From NCBI RefSeq assembly GCF_040640215.1, contig NZ_JBFABG010000009.1, positions 1-64,000 of the forward strand: a stretch of DNA of 64,000 bases, given 5' to 3'. Positions 1 through 7,907 of the stretch are shown here, one piece after another (position 1 is the stretch's first letter; each line of letters begins with the position of its first letter). Both the position numbers and the translations under genes were made by a program. Origin of the DNA: Actinosynnema sp040640215. GTDB taxonomy: Bacteria > Actinomycetota > Actinomycetes > Mycobacteriales > Pseudonocardiaceae. The notes below the pieces were generated by a model. That model saw only the letters and a program-made list of their open reading frames with translations. It was not told the DNA's origin and ran no database searches.

Positions 1-116
1 GTGTGCCGATGGGATGCGTCAGACACATCCACTCCGCCCGGAGGTCCTCCCGTCTTCAACCCGACACGCCGTCAACAACCTAATTAGTCACTACATCTAG
101 ACCCTGGCAGACCGGG

Positions 117-154
117 AAGGCTCGTCACGAGGTTCACACCTCGTGACGAGCCTT
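117..154. terminator. Perfect 17-bp hairpin terminator
   Basis: A perfect inverted repeat with arms AAGGCTCGTCACGAGGT and its exact complement surrounds a 4-base loop (TCAC). The symmetrical stem ends in AAGG/CCTT, so it could work in either direction. It probably ends a gene lying left of the window and insulates the regulator that starts at 268. There is no long T tract, which is common for actinobacterial terminators. Confidence 0.8.
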
Positions 155-228
155 CTCCCGTCCTGCCGGTGGTCGGGCGCGGTGTGGCACGGCTCGCCGG
201 TGAGCGCGGCGGTCTGCCGCTTACCCCA

Positions 229-257
229 TTGACAAAATGGATTTGTACGTTCAAGAT
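229..257 (+). promoter_or_regulatory. Sigma-A-like promoter, near-leaderless
   Basis: A perfect -35 hexamer TTGACA (229-234) is followed after 17 bases by CAAGAT (252-257), a moderate -10. Local base composition is AT-rich compared with the surroundings. Transcription would begin around 263-265, only a few bases before the ATG at 268, so the mRNA for the ArsR-like regulator would be leaderless or nearly so. This supports 268 over the upstream in-frame GTG at 169. Confidence 0.6.
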
Positions 258-267
258 TGTTTTTGCG

Positions 268-834
268 ATGAGAGACGTCCTGTACCTGGAGCAGATCGAG
301 CAGGCCGAGGCCCTGCTCAAGCCGCAGCGCATCGAGGTGCTGCGGCGGTTGGCCGAGCCGCACTCGTGCACCGAGGTCGCGGGGCAGCTCAACCAGACCC
401 CGCAGCGGGTCTACTACCACGTGAAGCGCCTGGTCGAAGCCGGTCTGGCGGTCCTGGTGTCGGAGCGTCGGGTGCGCGGCATCACCGAGGGCGTCTACCA
501 GGCCACGGCCCGCGCGTACTGGCTGTCGCCGGGCCTGGTCGGGCGGCTGGGGCTGCGCCGCGCCCAGGACGAGCTCGGCCTGGGGTACCTGCTGGACCTC
601 GTGGAACAGGTCCAGTCGGACATCGCCGCGCTCGACCGCAACCGACCCGAGCTGCCGTCGCTGGGCGTGTCCGGCGACATCCGGGTGCGGCCCGAGCTTC
701 GCCAGGAGTTCTTCGACGAGCTGCGCACGACCCTGCAAGACCTGTTCAGCCGCTACGGCGGGGCGGAAGGCGACGCCTTCCGGCTGGCCGTGGCGTGCTA
801 CCCGACCCAGACGGAGGAAGACGACCATGAGTGA
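268..834 (+). CDS. ArsR-like winged-helix transcriptional regulator
   Basis: The protein is about 188 residues. The N-terminal ~90 residues form a winged helix-turn-helix of the ArsR/HTH_20 type: a leader helix rich in E/Q/A/L, then a recognition region around QTPQRVYYHVKRLVEAGL, then a beta wing. The C-terminal half is helical and may mediate dimerisation or ligand sensing. The ATG at 268 is chosen because a good promoter lies directly upstream and the product then begins where homology to the family would start; a GTG at 169 would add 33 poorly conserved residues. It overlaps the next gene by 8 bases (ATGAGTGA), so the two are translationally coupled. ArsR-like regulators are often paired with SRPBCC proteins. 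The ligand is unknown. Confidence 0.8.
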   Translation: MRDVLYLEQIEQAEALLKPQRIEVLRRLAEPHSCTEVAGQLNQTPQRVYYHVKRLVEAGLAVLVSERRVRGITEGVYQATARAYWLSPGLVGRLGLRRAQDELGLGYLLDLVEQVQSDIAALDRNRPELPSLGVSGDIRVRPELRQEFFDELRTTLQDLFSRYGGAEGDAFRLAVACYPTQTEEDDHE

Positions 835-1711
835 GACCGTGAAGATCCACGCCCGCGTGACCGCACCGGTCTCGCGTGTCCGCCGAGCGCTGACCGCGCC
901 GGACGAGCTCGGCGCGTGGCTGGCCGAGCACGTCGCGGTGGAGCTGCCGGACCGCTACCAGTTCTGGGGCCGCCACACCCCCGAAGGGGACGCGCCGCAC
1001 CAGGAGCTGGAGCACGTGGACGACACGTCCATCAGGTTCACCTGGCACGTCGGCGGCGAGGCCACGGCGGTCGGGATCAGCCTGGCCCCCGACAGCGAGG
1101 GCGACGGCGACACCACGATCGTCACGGTGTCGCAGAGCCACTTCCCGGGCTGGGAGTCGGCCGTGGCCGAACGGGGCGTGCTCGGCCACCTGTACACCTT
1201 CTGGTGCCTGGCGCTGGCCAACCTGGTCGAGCACGTCGACGGCCGGCCGCTGACACCGCGCTGCGACTTCACCACCTCGGAGATGCGGGCCTCGGTGGAG
1301 ATCGACGGCCCGCGCGAGACGGTCTACCGGGCGCTGACCGACGCCGAGGAGTACTCCCGCTGGTTCGGCGCGAAGATCGACATCGAGCCGTGGGAGGGCG
1401 GCCGGGTGGCCATGGGCGGCTTCGACGCCAACCCCGAACCGGGCAAGGTCGTGGACCTGGTCGAGGGCGAGCGGATGACCATCGACTGGGGCGGCGGCCT
1501 CGCCACCGCCTGGGAGCTGGAGGGGTCGGGCGGCAAGACCCGGCTGACGTTCGTGCAGAGCGGGTTCATGGACGGCAAGACGCCGTACGGCGCGTGGACG
1601 GGGTGGCTGTCCGGTGTCGCGGAGCTGCGGCGCTACGTCGAGCTCGGTTCGGCGTGGACACCCATCTGGCTCCAGCTCGACGTCCCCGAGGGGATGCTCA
1701 TGGGCGAGTGA
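827..1711 (+). CDS. Two-domain SRPBCC (AHSA1/START-like) protein
   Basis: This 294-residue protein contains two tandem SRPBCC folds, roughly residues 1-140 and 145-294. Each begins with the characteristic beta strand and the pattern of a small-molecule or Aha1-type cavity protein (for example VEIDGPRETVYRALTDAEEYSRWFGA in outline at the start of the second half). Single-domain AHSA1 proteins are about 150 residues, so this is a duplication or fusion. It is co-translated with the upstream ArsR-like regulator. A role in binding a hydrophobic ligand or as a co-chaperone-like factor follows from the family. No specific substrate can be named. Its 3' end overlaps the convergent response regulator by 14 bases. 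Confidence 0.75.
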   Translation: MSETVKIHARVTAPVSRVRRALTAPDELGAWLAEHVAVELPDRYQFWGRHTPEGDAPHQELEHVDDTSIRFTWHVGGEATAVGISLAPDSEGDGDTTIVTVSQSHFPGWESAVAERGVLGHLYTFWCLALANLVEHVDGRPLTPRCDFTTSEMRASVEIDGPRETVYRALTDAEEYSRWFGAKIDIEPWEGGRVAMGGFDANPEPGKVVDLVEGERMTIDWGGGLATAWELEGSGGKTRLTFVQSGFMDGKTPYGAWTGWLSGVAELRRYVELGSAWTPIWLQLDVPEGMLMGE

Positions 1712-2468
1712 GGCGGATCAGCCGGCGTTCGACGGCGGTGGTCACGGCCGCCGTCCGGGTCTCCACGCCGAGCTTGTCGAAGATCCGCACCAGGTGCGTC
1801 TTCACGGTGGCCTGGCTGATGAAGAGGGCTTTCGCGATCTCGCGGTTCGACAGGCCGCGCGCCAGGCGGTTCAGGATCTCGACCTCCCGCCCGCTCAGCG
1901 CGGGCGCGGGGTCGCGGACCGTGCGCAGCAGGCGGCGGGCGATGTCGGGGGACAGCACGGTCTGACCGCGCGCCGCGCGCCGGACCGCGTCGGCGAGCTG
2001 GTCCGGCGGCGCGTCCTTGAGCAGGTAGCCGGTCGCGCCCGCCTCGACCGCCCGCACCACGTCGGCGTCCGAGTCGTAGGTGGTCAGCACCACGACCTCG
2101 GGCGGGTCGGGCAACGCGCGGATCTGCCGGGTCGCCTCCACCCCGTCGATGCCCAGGCCGAGCTGGAGGTCCATCAGCACCACGTCGGGCCGGAGCGCGG
2201 CGGCGTGCTGGACCGCGTCCTCGCCGGTTGCGGCCTCGGCCACCACCGCGAAGTCGCGTTGCAGCAGCCCGGTCAGGCCGAACCGGACCACCGGGTGGTC
2301 GTCCACGACCAGCACCCGCAGCCCGGCATCCGGCCCGCTCACCCCGGGCCCGGCCGCGCCAGTCCCGGTCAGGTCGGGCGTGGTCGGGTTGGGGTCGGGC
2401 ATGGCGAGGTTGGGCGCGGCAGGGTTGAGTCCGGCAGGGTTGGGCGCGGTGGGGTCGGGGCCGGTCAC
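1698..2468 (-). CDS. NarL/LuxR-family response regulator
   Basis: A receiver domain (VLVVDDHPVVR start, phospho-acceptor Asp in VLMDLQL, conserved Thr in VVVLTTYDSD, Lys in GYLLKD) is followed by a LuxR-type helix-turn-helix (LSGREVEILNRLARGLSNREIA, then ATVKTHLVRIFDKLGV). It is the partner of the histidine kinase immediately upstream: the GTG at 2468 overlaps the kinase stop in a GTGA junction. With that start the protein is 256 residues and carries an unusual ~50-residue Pro/Ala/Asn/Asp/Thr-rich N-terminal tail before the receiver. An ATG at 2402 would shorten it. The locus resembles SenS-SenR of Streptomyces because an HbpS-like gene is divergently placed. Confidence 0.88.
   Translation of the reverse strand: MTGPDPTAPNPAGLNPAAPNLAMPDPNPTTPDLTGTGAAGPGVSGPDAGLRVLVVDDHPVVRFGLTGLLQRDFAVVAEAATGEDAVQHAAALRPDVVLMDLQLGLGIDGVEATRQIRALPDPPEVVVLTTYDSDADVVRAVEAGATGYLLKDAPPDQLADAVRRAARGQTVLSPDIARRLLRTVRDPAPALSGREVEILNRLARGLSNREIAKALFISQATVKTHLVRIFDKLGVETRTAAVTTAVERRLIRLTRP
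2376..2460 (+). other. Two canonical G-quadruplex motifs
   Basis: The plus strand, which is the template strand of the response regulator gene, has two separate runs of four GGG tracts with loops of 1-7 bases: 2376-2399 (loops of about 7, 2 and 2 bases) and 2437-2460 (loops of about 2, 6 and 2 bases). They lie in the region coding for the regulator's low-complexity N-terminal tail. They may be a by-product of the repetitive Pro-rich coding sequence or may affect transcription into the gene. Confidence 0.45.
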
Positions 2469-3436
2469 GTCGGCACCGTGACGGCGAGGGCCGTGCCCTC
2501 GCCCGGCGTGCTCTCCACGGACAGCGTGCCGCCGAGTTCGGCGACGCGGCTCCGGATGGACGTCAGCCCGAACCCCCGGCCCTCGCCCGGCGTCACGGCT
2601 CGCGGGTCGAAGCCACGGCCGTCGTCGCAGACGTCGAGCGTCACCGCGTCGCCCAGGTACGAGAGGGTCACCACCACAGTGTGCGCCCCGGCGTGCTCCC
2701 GGACGTTCGCCAACGCGCCCTGCGCGACCCGCAGCAGTGCCACTTCGGTCTGCACGGTCAGCGGGTACGGCTCGCCGTGCACCTCCACCCGGTCGCACAG
2801 GCCGCGCAACGCGTCCTCCAGCGACCGGCCCTGGAGCGGCGACAGGTCGCGCACGAACCGGCGCGCCTCGGCCAGGTTCTCCTTGGCCACGTCGGCGGCG
2901 CGCCGGGTGTCGCCGAGCTCCAGCAGCAACGCGATGCTGGACAGGCCCTGGGCGAGGGTGTCGTGGATCTCGCGGGCCAGGCGCTGCCGCTCGGCCAGCA
3001 CGCCGGCCTCGTGGATCAGCCGCCGCCGGTCGAAGAACACCGCGCCGGTGATCACCGCGACCCCGATCGGGCCCAGCACCAGGCTCGGTTCCACCGCGTC
3101 CGCGAGCCTGAGCTGGGCGAGCACCACGGCGAGGGTGAGCACGCCCGCGATCGGCACCGCGAGTCGCGGTCGTAGCTGGCGCAGGCACTGGAAGAACAGC
3201 GGGATGGCGCACCAGCCGAAGCTCGGTGCGAGCCACACCAGCACCAGCCACACGACCAGGACCGCCGGGAGCGCCCTCGTCCACCGCACGCCCGCCGGGT
3301 AGGCCGCGCCGAGGCAGACCGCCGCGCCCAGCACGACGGCGTCGACGCCGTGGTACGCGAGGTACCGCGCCGCCGACGCCGCCAACAGCACGTAGAAGCC
3401 CGCGTGCATCGCCCGGTGCAGCCACACGGCGCTCAC
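2465..3436 (-). CDS. NarL-type sensor histidine kinase
   Basis: This is an integral membrane sensor kinase of about 323 residues. The N-terminal ~140 residues hold about four or five hydrophobic segments with very short loops, so sensing is likely within or at the membrane. The HisKA_3 dimerisation segment carries the phospho-accepting His in LAREIHDTLAQGLS, and a compact HATPase domain follows (N-box NVREHAGAH, G boxes DDGRGFD and GFGLTSIRSRV). The GTG at 3436 is chosen because the reading frame upstream runs antisense through the HbpS-like gene. It is operonic with the response regulator. Streptomyces SenS, whose accessory partner is the secreted HbpS, is the closest known arrangement I can name. 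Confidence 0.85.
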   Translation of the reverse strand: MSAVWLHRAMHAGFYVLLAASAARYLAYHGVDAVVLGAAVCLGAAYPAGVRWTRALPAVLVVWLVLVWLAPSFGWCAIPLFFQCLRQLRPRLAVPIAGVLTLAVVLAQLRLADAVEPSLVLGPIGVAVITGAVFFDRRRLIHEAGVLAERQRLAREIHDTLAQGLSSIALLLELGDTRRAADVAKENLAEARRFVRDLSPLQGRSLEDALRGLCDRVEVHGEPYPLTVQTEVALLRVAQGALANVREHAGAHTVVVTLSYLGDAVTLDVCDDGRGFDPRAVTPGEGRGFGLTSIRSRVAELGGTLSVESTPGEGTALAVTVPT

Positions 3437-3460
3437 CGTAGGCCGGCCGCACCGGTCTGG

Positions 3461-3496
3461 GGTCAACCGATGGGTTGAACCTCGGTTCAACCCATC
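3461..3496. promoter_or_regulatory. Triple GGTTSAACC operator candidate
   Basis: Between the divergent kinase and HbpS-like gene sits a perfect 12-bp inverted repeat, GATGGGTTGAAC and GTTCAACCCATC, around a CTCG loop (3469-3496). An extra GGTCAACC half-site lies just upstream at 3461. In total there are three copies of a GGTTSAACC-like motif in 36 bases. This is a plausible binding site for the LuxR-type response regulator controlling both directions. Confidence 0.55.
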
Positions 3497-3559
3497 ACAC
3501 CAGGTCACGGGGGTGGGGCGGCGGTGATCCTGGTGTCGCCGACTTCGAGGGAGAGTGCG

Positions 3560-4072
3560 ATGAAGAAGACCGTGGTGGGTGTGCTGGTGGCACTGGGTGT
3601 GGCGGGTGCCGGCGGGTACGCCCTGGCCGAGCAGCCGCAGGAGCGCGGGCGTGGCGGGGTGCAGGTGCGCAGCGAGAAGGTGCTGACCGTGGACGCCGCA
3701 GTGCGCGCGGCGCAGGGGGCGTTGGACGCGGCGGAGAAGGACGGTCAGCGGGTGACCGTCGCGGTGGTGGACCGGGGTGGTGACCTGGTGGTGCTGCTGC
3801 ACGGCGACGGTGCGGGGCCGCAGACCGAGGAGTCGGCGAAGCGGAAGGCGTTCACGTCGGCCTCGTTCAACGCGCCGACCTCCGCGCTGGCCGGCCGGGT
3901 GACCGGGGCCGGGGCGACGCTGCGCGACATGCCGGGGACGTTGTTCCTGGCCGGTGGACTGCCGGTGGTGTCGGACGGCACCCCGGTGGCCGGGATCGGG
4001 GTCGGCGGCGCGCCGAGCGGCGACCAGGACGAGAAGTACGCCAAGGCCGGTCTGGCCGCGATCGGCGGCTGA
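3560..4072 (+). CDS. Secreted HbpS/GlcG-like (DUF336) haem-binding-type protein
   Basis: This 170-residue protein has a cleavable signal peptide: MKK, then a hydrophobic Val/Leu/Gly/Ala stretch, ending in ALA before residue 26. The mature part is a GlcG/HbpS fold, starting with the typical long helix (LTVDAAVRAAQGALDAAEKDG), then a VTVAVVDRGGDLVVL strand and a closing GGxPVVxDGxPVAGIGVGG motif. In Streptomyces, HbpS binds haem outside the cell and modulates the SenS kinase. The divergent kinase/regulator pair makes a similar accessory role likely here. The ATG at 3560 is chosen because it begins the signal peptide. Haem binding itself cannot be seen from sequence. Confidence 0.8.
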   Translation: MKKTVVGVLVALGVAGAGGYALAEQPQERGRGGVQVRSEKVLTVDAAVRAAQGALDAAEKDGQRVTVAVVDRGGDLVVLLHGDGAGPQTEESAKRKAFTSASFNAPTSALAGRVTGAGATLRDMPGTLFLAGGLPVVSDGTPVAGIGVGGAPSGDQDEKYAKAGLAAIGG

Positions 4073-4196
4073 TCCGGACGGGGCGCGGCGGACCGGTGAC
4101 CTGGACGGGGTGACCCGAACGGGGGTGGCTCGGACGGGGGTGGCTCGGTGGGCGGGCCACCCCCTTCGGGCCGGGCGGTCTCGTGAGAGCCGGCCG

Positions 4197-4225
4197 CCTC
4201 GTGGGGGCCGGGCCGCCCCACGAGG
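4197..4225. terminator. Hairpin terminator after HbpS-like gene
   Basis: Perfect 10-bp arms (CCTCGTGGGG and CCCCACGAGG) surround a 9-base GC loop. It sits about 125 bases after the stop of the HbpS-like gene and 110 bases before pafB, separating the two units. The stretch before it has two copies of CGGGGGTGGCTCGG, of no obvious function. Confidence 0.6.
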
Positions 4226-4334
4226 GTCGGCCGCGCGGTGGAACCCGGTTGCGCAAGAGGCCGAATGGACCATTGGGTCGGGTTCGGGTGGGGATGGGCG
4301 TCGCGGGGTGGTCGGGCGGGGTTAGGGTTCTCCG

Positions 4335-5318
4335 GTGGCCATCGCCCGCGCCGAACGGCTCGTCAACCTCGTGCTGTGCCTGCTCTCCACCCGGCAGTAC
4401 CTGAGCGCCGAACGCATCCGCGCCATCGTCCCCGGCTATGCCGACGCCGTGACCGACGAGGCGTTCTTCCGCATGTTCGAACGCGACAAGACCGAGCTGC
4501 GCGACCTCGGCGTGCCGCTGGAGATCGGCCGCAACTCCGGGGTGGACGGCCCGGACGGCTACCGGATCGCCCGGCGGGACTACGAGCTCGGCGACATCGA
4601 CCTCGAACCCGACGAGGCGGCGGCGGTCGCGCTGGCCGCGCGGTTGTGGGACTCGCCGCAGTTCACCGGTGCCGCGCACGGCGCGCTGATCAAGCTGCGC
4701 GCGGCGGGGGTCGACGTCGACCAGGACGTGCACGTGGCGGTCGAGCCGAAGGTGCGCACCAGCGAACCCGCGTTTCCGCCGCTGCTCGCGGCCGTGCAGC
4801 AGGGTCGGGTGGTCGAGTTCGACTACCGCCGGCCGGTGCCGGTCGAGGTGCGGCGGCGCACCGTGGAGCCGTGGGGCGTGGTGGCCTGGCGCGGCCGGTG
4901 GTACCTCGTCGGGCACGACCGGGACCGGCGCGCGCCGCGCTGCTTCCGGCTGTCGCGGATCGTCGGCGAGGTCGCCGCGCTGGGCAAGGCCGGTGCGGTG
5001 CAGCGGCCGGACGCGGTCGACCTGCTCAGCTTCGTGGCCCGCAGCGAGCCGACCACCCAGAACGTCGCCACGGCCACGCTGTGGGTGGCGCGGGGCAAGG
5101 CGCAGGGGGTGCGGCGGCGGGCCCGGCCGGTGGGGGAGCGGGAGTACGACGGCGAGCCCGGCGACCTGCTGGAGATCGACCTGAGGTTCCCCGACTCGGC
5201 GGCGAACTGGATCGCCGGGTTCGGGCCCGACGTGCTGGTGCTGGAGCCCGAGGTGCTGGCCAAGACGGTGCGGGAGAAGCTGGTCGGCGCGCTGCGCGGG
5301 GCGGGGGTGCGGGCGTGA
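4335..5318 (+). CDS. pafB: PafB, WYL-domain transcriptional regulator
   Basis: The protein has 327 residues. An N-terminal helix-turn-helix (about 1-65) is followed by a WYL domain in the middle (RVVEFDYRR; VEPWGVVAWRGRWYLVGHD, with the W-x-Y signature) and a C-terminal WCX segment. In mycobacteria PafB and PafC form a heterodimer that activates DNA-damage genes independently of LexA/RecA. It overlaps pafC by four bases (GTGA) and starts the pafBC-tatAC unit. In M. tuberculosis pafA lies directly upstream of pafB; here that place is taken by the HbpS-like gene. Confidence 0.93.
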   Translation: MAIARAERLVNLVLCLLSTRQYLSAERIRAIVPGYADAVTDEAFFRMFERDKTELRDLGVPLEIGRNSGVDGPDGYRIARRDYELGDIDLEPDEAAAVALAARLWDSPQFTGAAHGALIKLRAAGVDVDQDVHVAVEPKVRTSEPAFPPLLAAVQQGRVVEFDYRRPVPVEVRRRTVEPWGVVAWRGRWYLVGHDRDRRAPRCFRLSRIVGEVAALGKAGAVQRPDAVDLLSFVARSEPTTQNVATATLWVARGKAQGVRRRARPVGEREYDGEPGDLLEIDLRFPDSAANWIAGFGPDVLVLEPEVLAKTVREKLVGALRGAGVRA

Positions 5319-6295
5319 CCGCCTCGAACTCCTCGGCGGACCGGCTGCCCCGGCTGCTCGCCCTGGTGCCCTACCTGCTCGCCCGGCCCGGCATCCCGAT
5401 CGACGAGGCGGCGGCCGACTTCGAGGTCACGCCGCGCCAGTTGCGCAAGGACCTGGAACTGCTGTGGATGTGCGGCCTGCCCGGGTACGGGCCGGGCGAC
5501 CTGATCGACCTGTCGTTCGAGGGCGAGACGGTCACCGTCACGTTCGACGCCGGCATGAGCCGCCCGCTGCGGCTGACCGCCGCCGAGGCCACCGCGCTGC
5601 TGGTGGCCCTGCGCGCGCTGGCCGAGACGCCCGGCGTGGCGGACAAGGCGGCGGTGCGCCGCGCGGTGGCCAAGATCGAGGCCGCCGTGGGCCAGGCGCA
5701 GCCCGCCGGGGTCGCGGTCGGGCTGGCCGTGCGGGAGGGCCCGGAGACCGCGCTCGTCCGGGACGCGGTGTCCGCCGGCGTGCTGCGCGGCCGGGCGTTG
5801 CGGCTGCGCTACTACACGCCCTCGCGCGACGAGGTGACCGACCGGGTGGTCGACCCGATGCGGCTGCTGCTGGTGGAAGGCCGAAGCTACCTCGAAGCCT
5901 GGTGCCGGCTCGCGGACGGCGTTCGGCTGTTCCGGTTGGACCGGGTGGACGGCGTCGACGTGCTGGACGAGGCCGCGAGCCCGCCGCCGCACGCCGAGCC
6001 GACGGACACGTCCGAGGGGTTGTTCCGCCCCGACCCGTCCCAGCGCACCGCCGTCCTGGTGCTGGAGCCCGACGCGCGCTGGGTGGCCGAGTACTACCCG
6101 GTGGACGGTTTGACCGAGCTGGCCGAGGGCCGCGCGCGGGTGCTGATGAGGTACGCGGACACCCCGTGGATGGTGCGGCTGCTGCTCGGCCTGGGTGGTG
6201 AGGTGCGCGTCGAGCGGCCCGCCGAACTGGCCGAGGCGGTGGCCCGGCAGGCCGAGGCGGCGTTGCGCCGGGCGGATCACCTCCCGGCAACCTAG
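5315..6295 (+). CDS. pafC: PafC, WYL-domain transcriptional regulator
   Basis: This is the 326-residue partner of PafB. It has an N-terminal winged helix (LLALVPYLLARPGIPIDEAAADFEVTPRQLRKDLELL), then a WYL domain (LRLRYYTPSRDEVTDRVVDPMRLLLVEGRSYLEAWCR, where the tryptophan of WYL is replaced by S-Y-L in this half) and a C-terminal extension. The GTG overlapping the pafB stop is taken as the start. The neighbouring order pafB-pafC-tatA-tatC supports the assignment. The protein acts in the cytoplasm as a heterodimeric activator. Confidence 0.92.
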   Translation: MTASNSSADRLPRLLALVPYLLARPGIPIDEAAADFEVTPRQLRKDLELLWMCGLPGYGPGDLIDLSFEGETVTVTFDAGMSRPLRLTAAEATALLVALRALAETPGVADKAAVRRAVAKIEAAVGQAQPAGVAVGLAVREGPETALVRDAVSAGVLRGRALRLRYYTPSRDEVTDRVVDPMRLLLVEGRSYLEAWCRLADGVRLFRLDRVDGVDVLDEAASPPPHAEPTDTSEGLFRPDPSQRTAVLVLEPDARWVAEYYPVDGLTELAEGRARVLMRYADTPWMVRLLLGLGGEVRVERPAELAEAVARQAEAALRRADHLPAT

Positions 6296-6313
6296 GACCG
6301 ATACGGTGAGGGG

Positions 6314-6580
6314 GTGCCGTACTTGCCGAGCCTGGTGTTGTTGCTGGTCGGGATGGTGTTTTTGATCGTCGTCCTGGTCAAAGTCGTCGGAGCCTTGCGC
6401 CGCTTCCGCGCCGCAAGCATCCTGGTAGGCGACAAGGTCGGCAACGGTGTCGGATTGCTGCGGGCGCGGTTCGCCGCGCTCGGGGTGGCCTTCGCCGAAC
6501 GGCGTCCGGACCGGGCCCGTGAGGGCGAACCCCGCGTACCATCGGTGGACCGGGGGATGAAGGAGGACTACCGTGGGTAA
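6314..6580 (+). CDS. Small single-span membrane protein
   Basis: This 88-residue product has one strong N-terminal transmembrane segment (Leu/Val/Ile-rich, residues about 5-25), a basic stretch (ALRRFRAASILVGDK) and a polar tail. It lies between pafC and tatA and overlaps the tatA start by 8 bases, so it is probably real and coupled to tatA. The GTG at 6314 lacks a strong ribosome binding site. I do not recognise a family. Its position next to tatA suggests a membrane-associated role, nothing more. Confidence 0.55.
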   Translation: MPYLPSLVLLLVGMVFLIVVLVKVVGALRRFRAASILVGDKVGNGVGLLRARFAALGVAFAERRPDRAREGEPRVPSVDRGMKEDYRG

Positions 6581-6899
6581 CCTCGGAGCTACTGAGCTGA
6601 TCATCATCGCCGTGGTGATCATCTTGCTGTTCGGTGCGAAGAAGCTGCCCGACATGGCGCGTTCGCTCGGCAAGTCGGCCAAGATCCTCAAGGCCGAGAC
6701 CAAGGGCCTGCGCGACGACGAGGACCAGCCGCCCGCCGCGCAGCCGAACACGGCCGTCCAGCAGCCCGCGCCCCAGCAGTTGCCGCCCGCGCAGCCGCAG
6801 GTCGTCCAGCCGCCGACCGCCCAGCCGCAGCCCGTGCAGCCGCAGGTCGCGCAGCCGATCGAGCAGTCGGCGCAGAACCTCCACAACAAGCAGAACTAG
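6573..6899 (+). CDS. tatA: TatA, twin-arginine translocase subunit
   Basis: TatA of 108 residues: a short N-terminal transmembrane helix (GATELIIIAVVIILLF), the hinge FGAKKLP and an amphipathic helix (DMARSLGKSAKILKAETKGL). A Pro/Gln-rich tail follows (many QP/PQ pairs), typical of actinobacterial TatA. The GTG at 6573 has an excellent Shine-Dalgarno AGGAGG 6 bases upstream. It oligomerises to form the Tat pore and works with TatC, encoded 21 bases downstream. Export of folded proteins across the cytoplasmic membrane is the established role. Confidence 0.95.
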   Translation: MGNLGATELIIIAVVIILLFGAKKLPDMARSLGKSAKILKAETKGLRDDEDQPPAAQPNTAVQQPAPQQLPPAQPQVVQPPTAQPQPVQPQVAQPIEQSAQNLHNKQN

Positions 6900-6920
6900 A
6901 CCAGAAGGACGGTCCGCACC

Positions 6921-7907
6921 GTGGGGGCAAAGCCCGTCCGGTGGTGGTCGGAGCGGCGCGCGCGCCGCAGGCTGACGAGTCGACGGGGCAACCCCGACGG
7001 CACCATGTCGCTGAAGGACCACCTGTACGACCTCCGCCACCGGCTGGGGTTGGCCCTGCTGATCATCGCCTTCGGGGCGATCTTCGGCTTCTTCTGGTGG
7101 GGCTGGCGCATCTTCGGCCTGCCGAGCCTCGGCGACATCGTGACCTCGCCCTACTGCGAGATCCCCGAGGGCGACCGGTTCAACCAGGGGACGTGTCAAC
7201 TCCTCCAGACCAAGGTCTTCGAGGGCTTCCTGATCCAGCTCAAGGTGGGTGCCGCGGCGGGCATGGCGGTCACCGCACCGCTCTGGCTCCACCAGGTGTG
7301 GCGGTTCATCGCGCCCGGCCTGTACGCGAAAGAGCGCAAGTTCGCGCTGATCTTCGTCGGGATCGCCTCCCTGCTGTTCGTGATCGGCGCGGCGCTCGCG
7401 TTCTACGTCGTCCCGCAGGGGCTCGTGGTGCTGGTGAGCTTCGGCGACGGCCAGTTCCTCACGGCCCTGTCCGCCGGCGACTACATCGACTTCGTGCTGG
7501 CGCTGCTGCTCATCTTCGGCGTGAGCTTCGAGCTGCCCCTGATCGTGGTGATGCTGAACCAGGTCGGCGCGGTCAGCTACGCGAAGCTGTGCAAGTGGCG
7601 GCGCGGCATCGTGTTCGCCCTGTTCGTCTTCGCGGCCATCGCCACGCCGGGTGCCGACCCCGTCTCGATGATCGCGCTGGCCACCGCGCTGACGCTGCTG
7701 TTCGAGCTCGCCATCCAGATCGCCCGCGTGCACGACCGCAGGGCGGCCCGCAAGCGCAAGGCCGAGGGTCTGGACGAGCTGGACGACGACGAGGCAGCAC
7801 CGTTCGACTACCGGCCCTCGCAGGTCGAGGAGACCGCGAACGAGACCGTGAACGAGCCCGTGACGCAGAAGGAACCGCACCGGGTCCGCTACGACGACGC
7901 GACCTGA
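6921..7907 (+). CDS. tatC: TatC, twin-arginine translocase receptor subunit
   Basis: TatC of about 328 residues with six membrane segments and the family signatures SLKDHLYDLRHR near the N-terminus, FIAPGLYAKERK and the conserved periplasmic loops. A charged C-terminal tail rich in Glu/Asp and Asn follows, as in other actinobacteria. It binds the RR signal peptide and recruits TatA. The GTG at 6921 adds a basic 27-residue extension before the conserved MSLKDHL; an ATG at that Met (about 7005) is an alternative start. Confidence 0.95.
   Translation: MGAKPVRWWSERRARRRLTSRRGNPDGTMSLKDHLYDLRHRLGLALLIIAFGAIFGFFWWGWRIFGLPSLGDIVTSPYCEIPEGDRFNQGTCQLLQTKVFEGFLIQLKVGAAAGMAVTAPLWLHQVWRFIAPGLYAKERKFALIFVGIASLLFVIGAALAFYVVPQGLVVLVSFGDGQFLTALSAGDYIDFVLALLLIFGVSFELPLIVVMLNQVGAVSYAKLCKWRRGIVFALFVFAAIATPGADPVSMIALATALTLLFELAIQIARVHDRRAARKRKAEGLDELDDDEAAPFDYRPSQVEETANETVNEPVTQKEPHRVRYDDAT

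Noticed and set aside
3437..4273. Upstream extension of the histidine kinase frame
   Set aside because: It runs antisense through the HbpS-like gene and reads as low complexity; the kinase starts at 3436.
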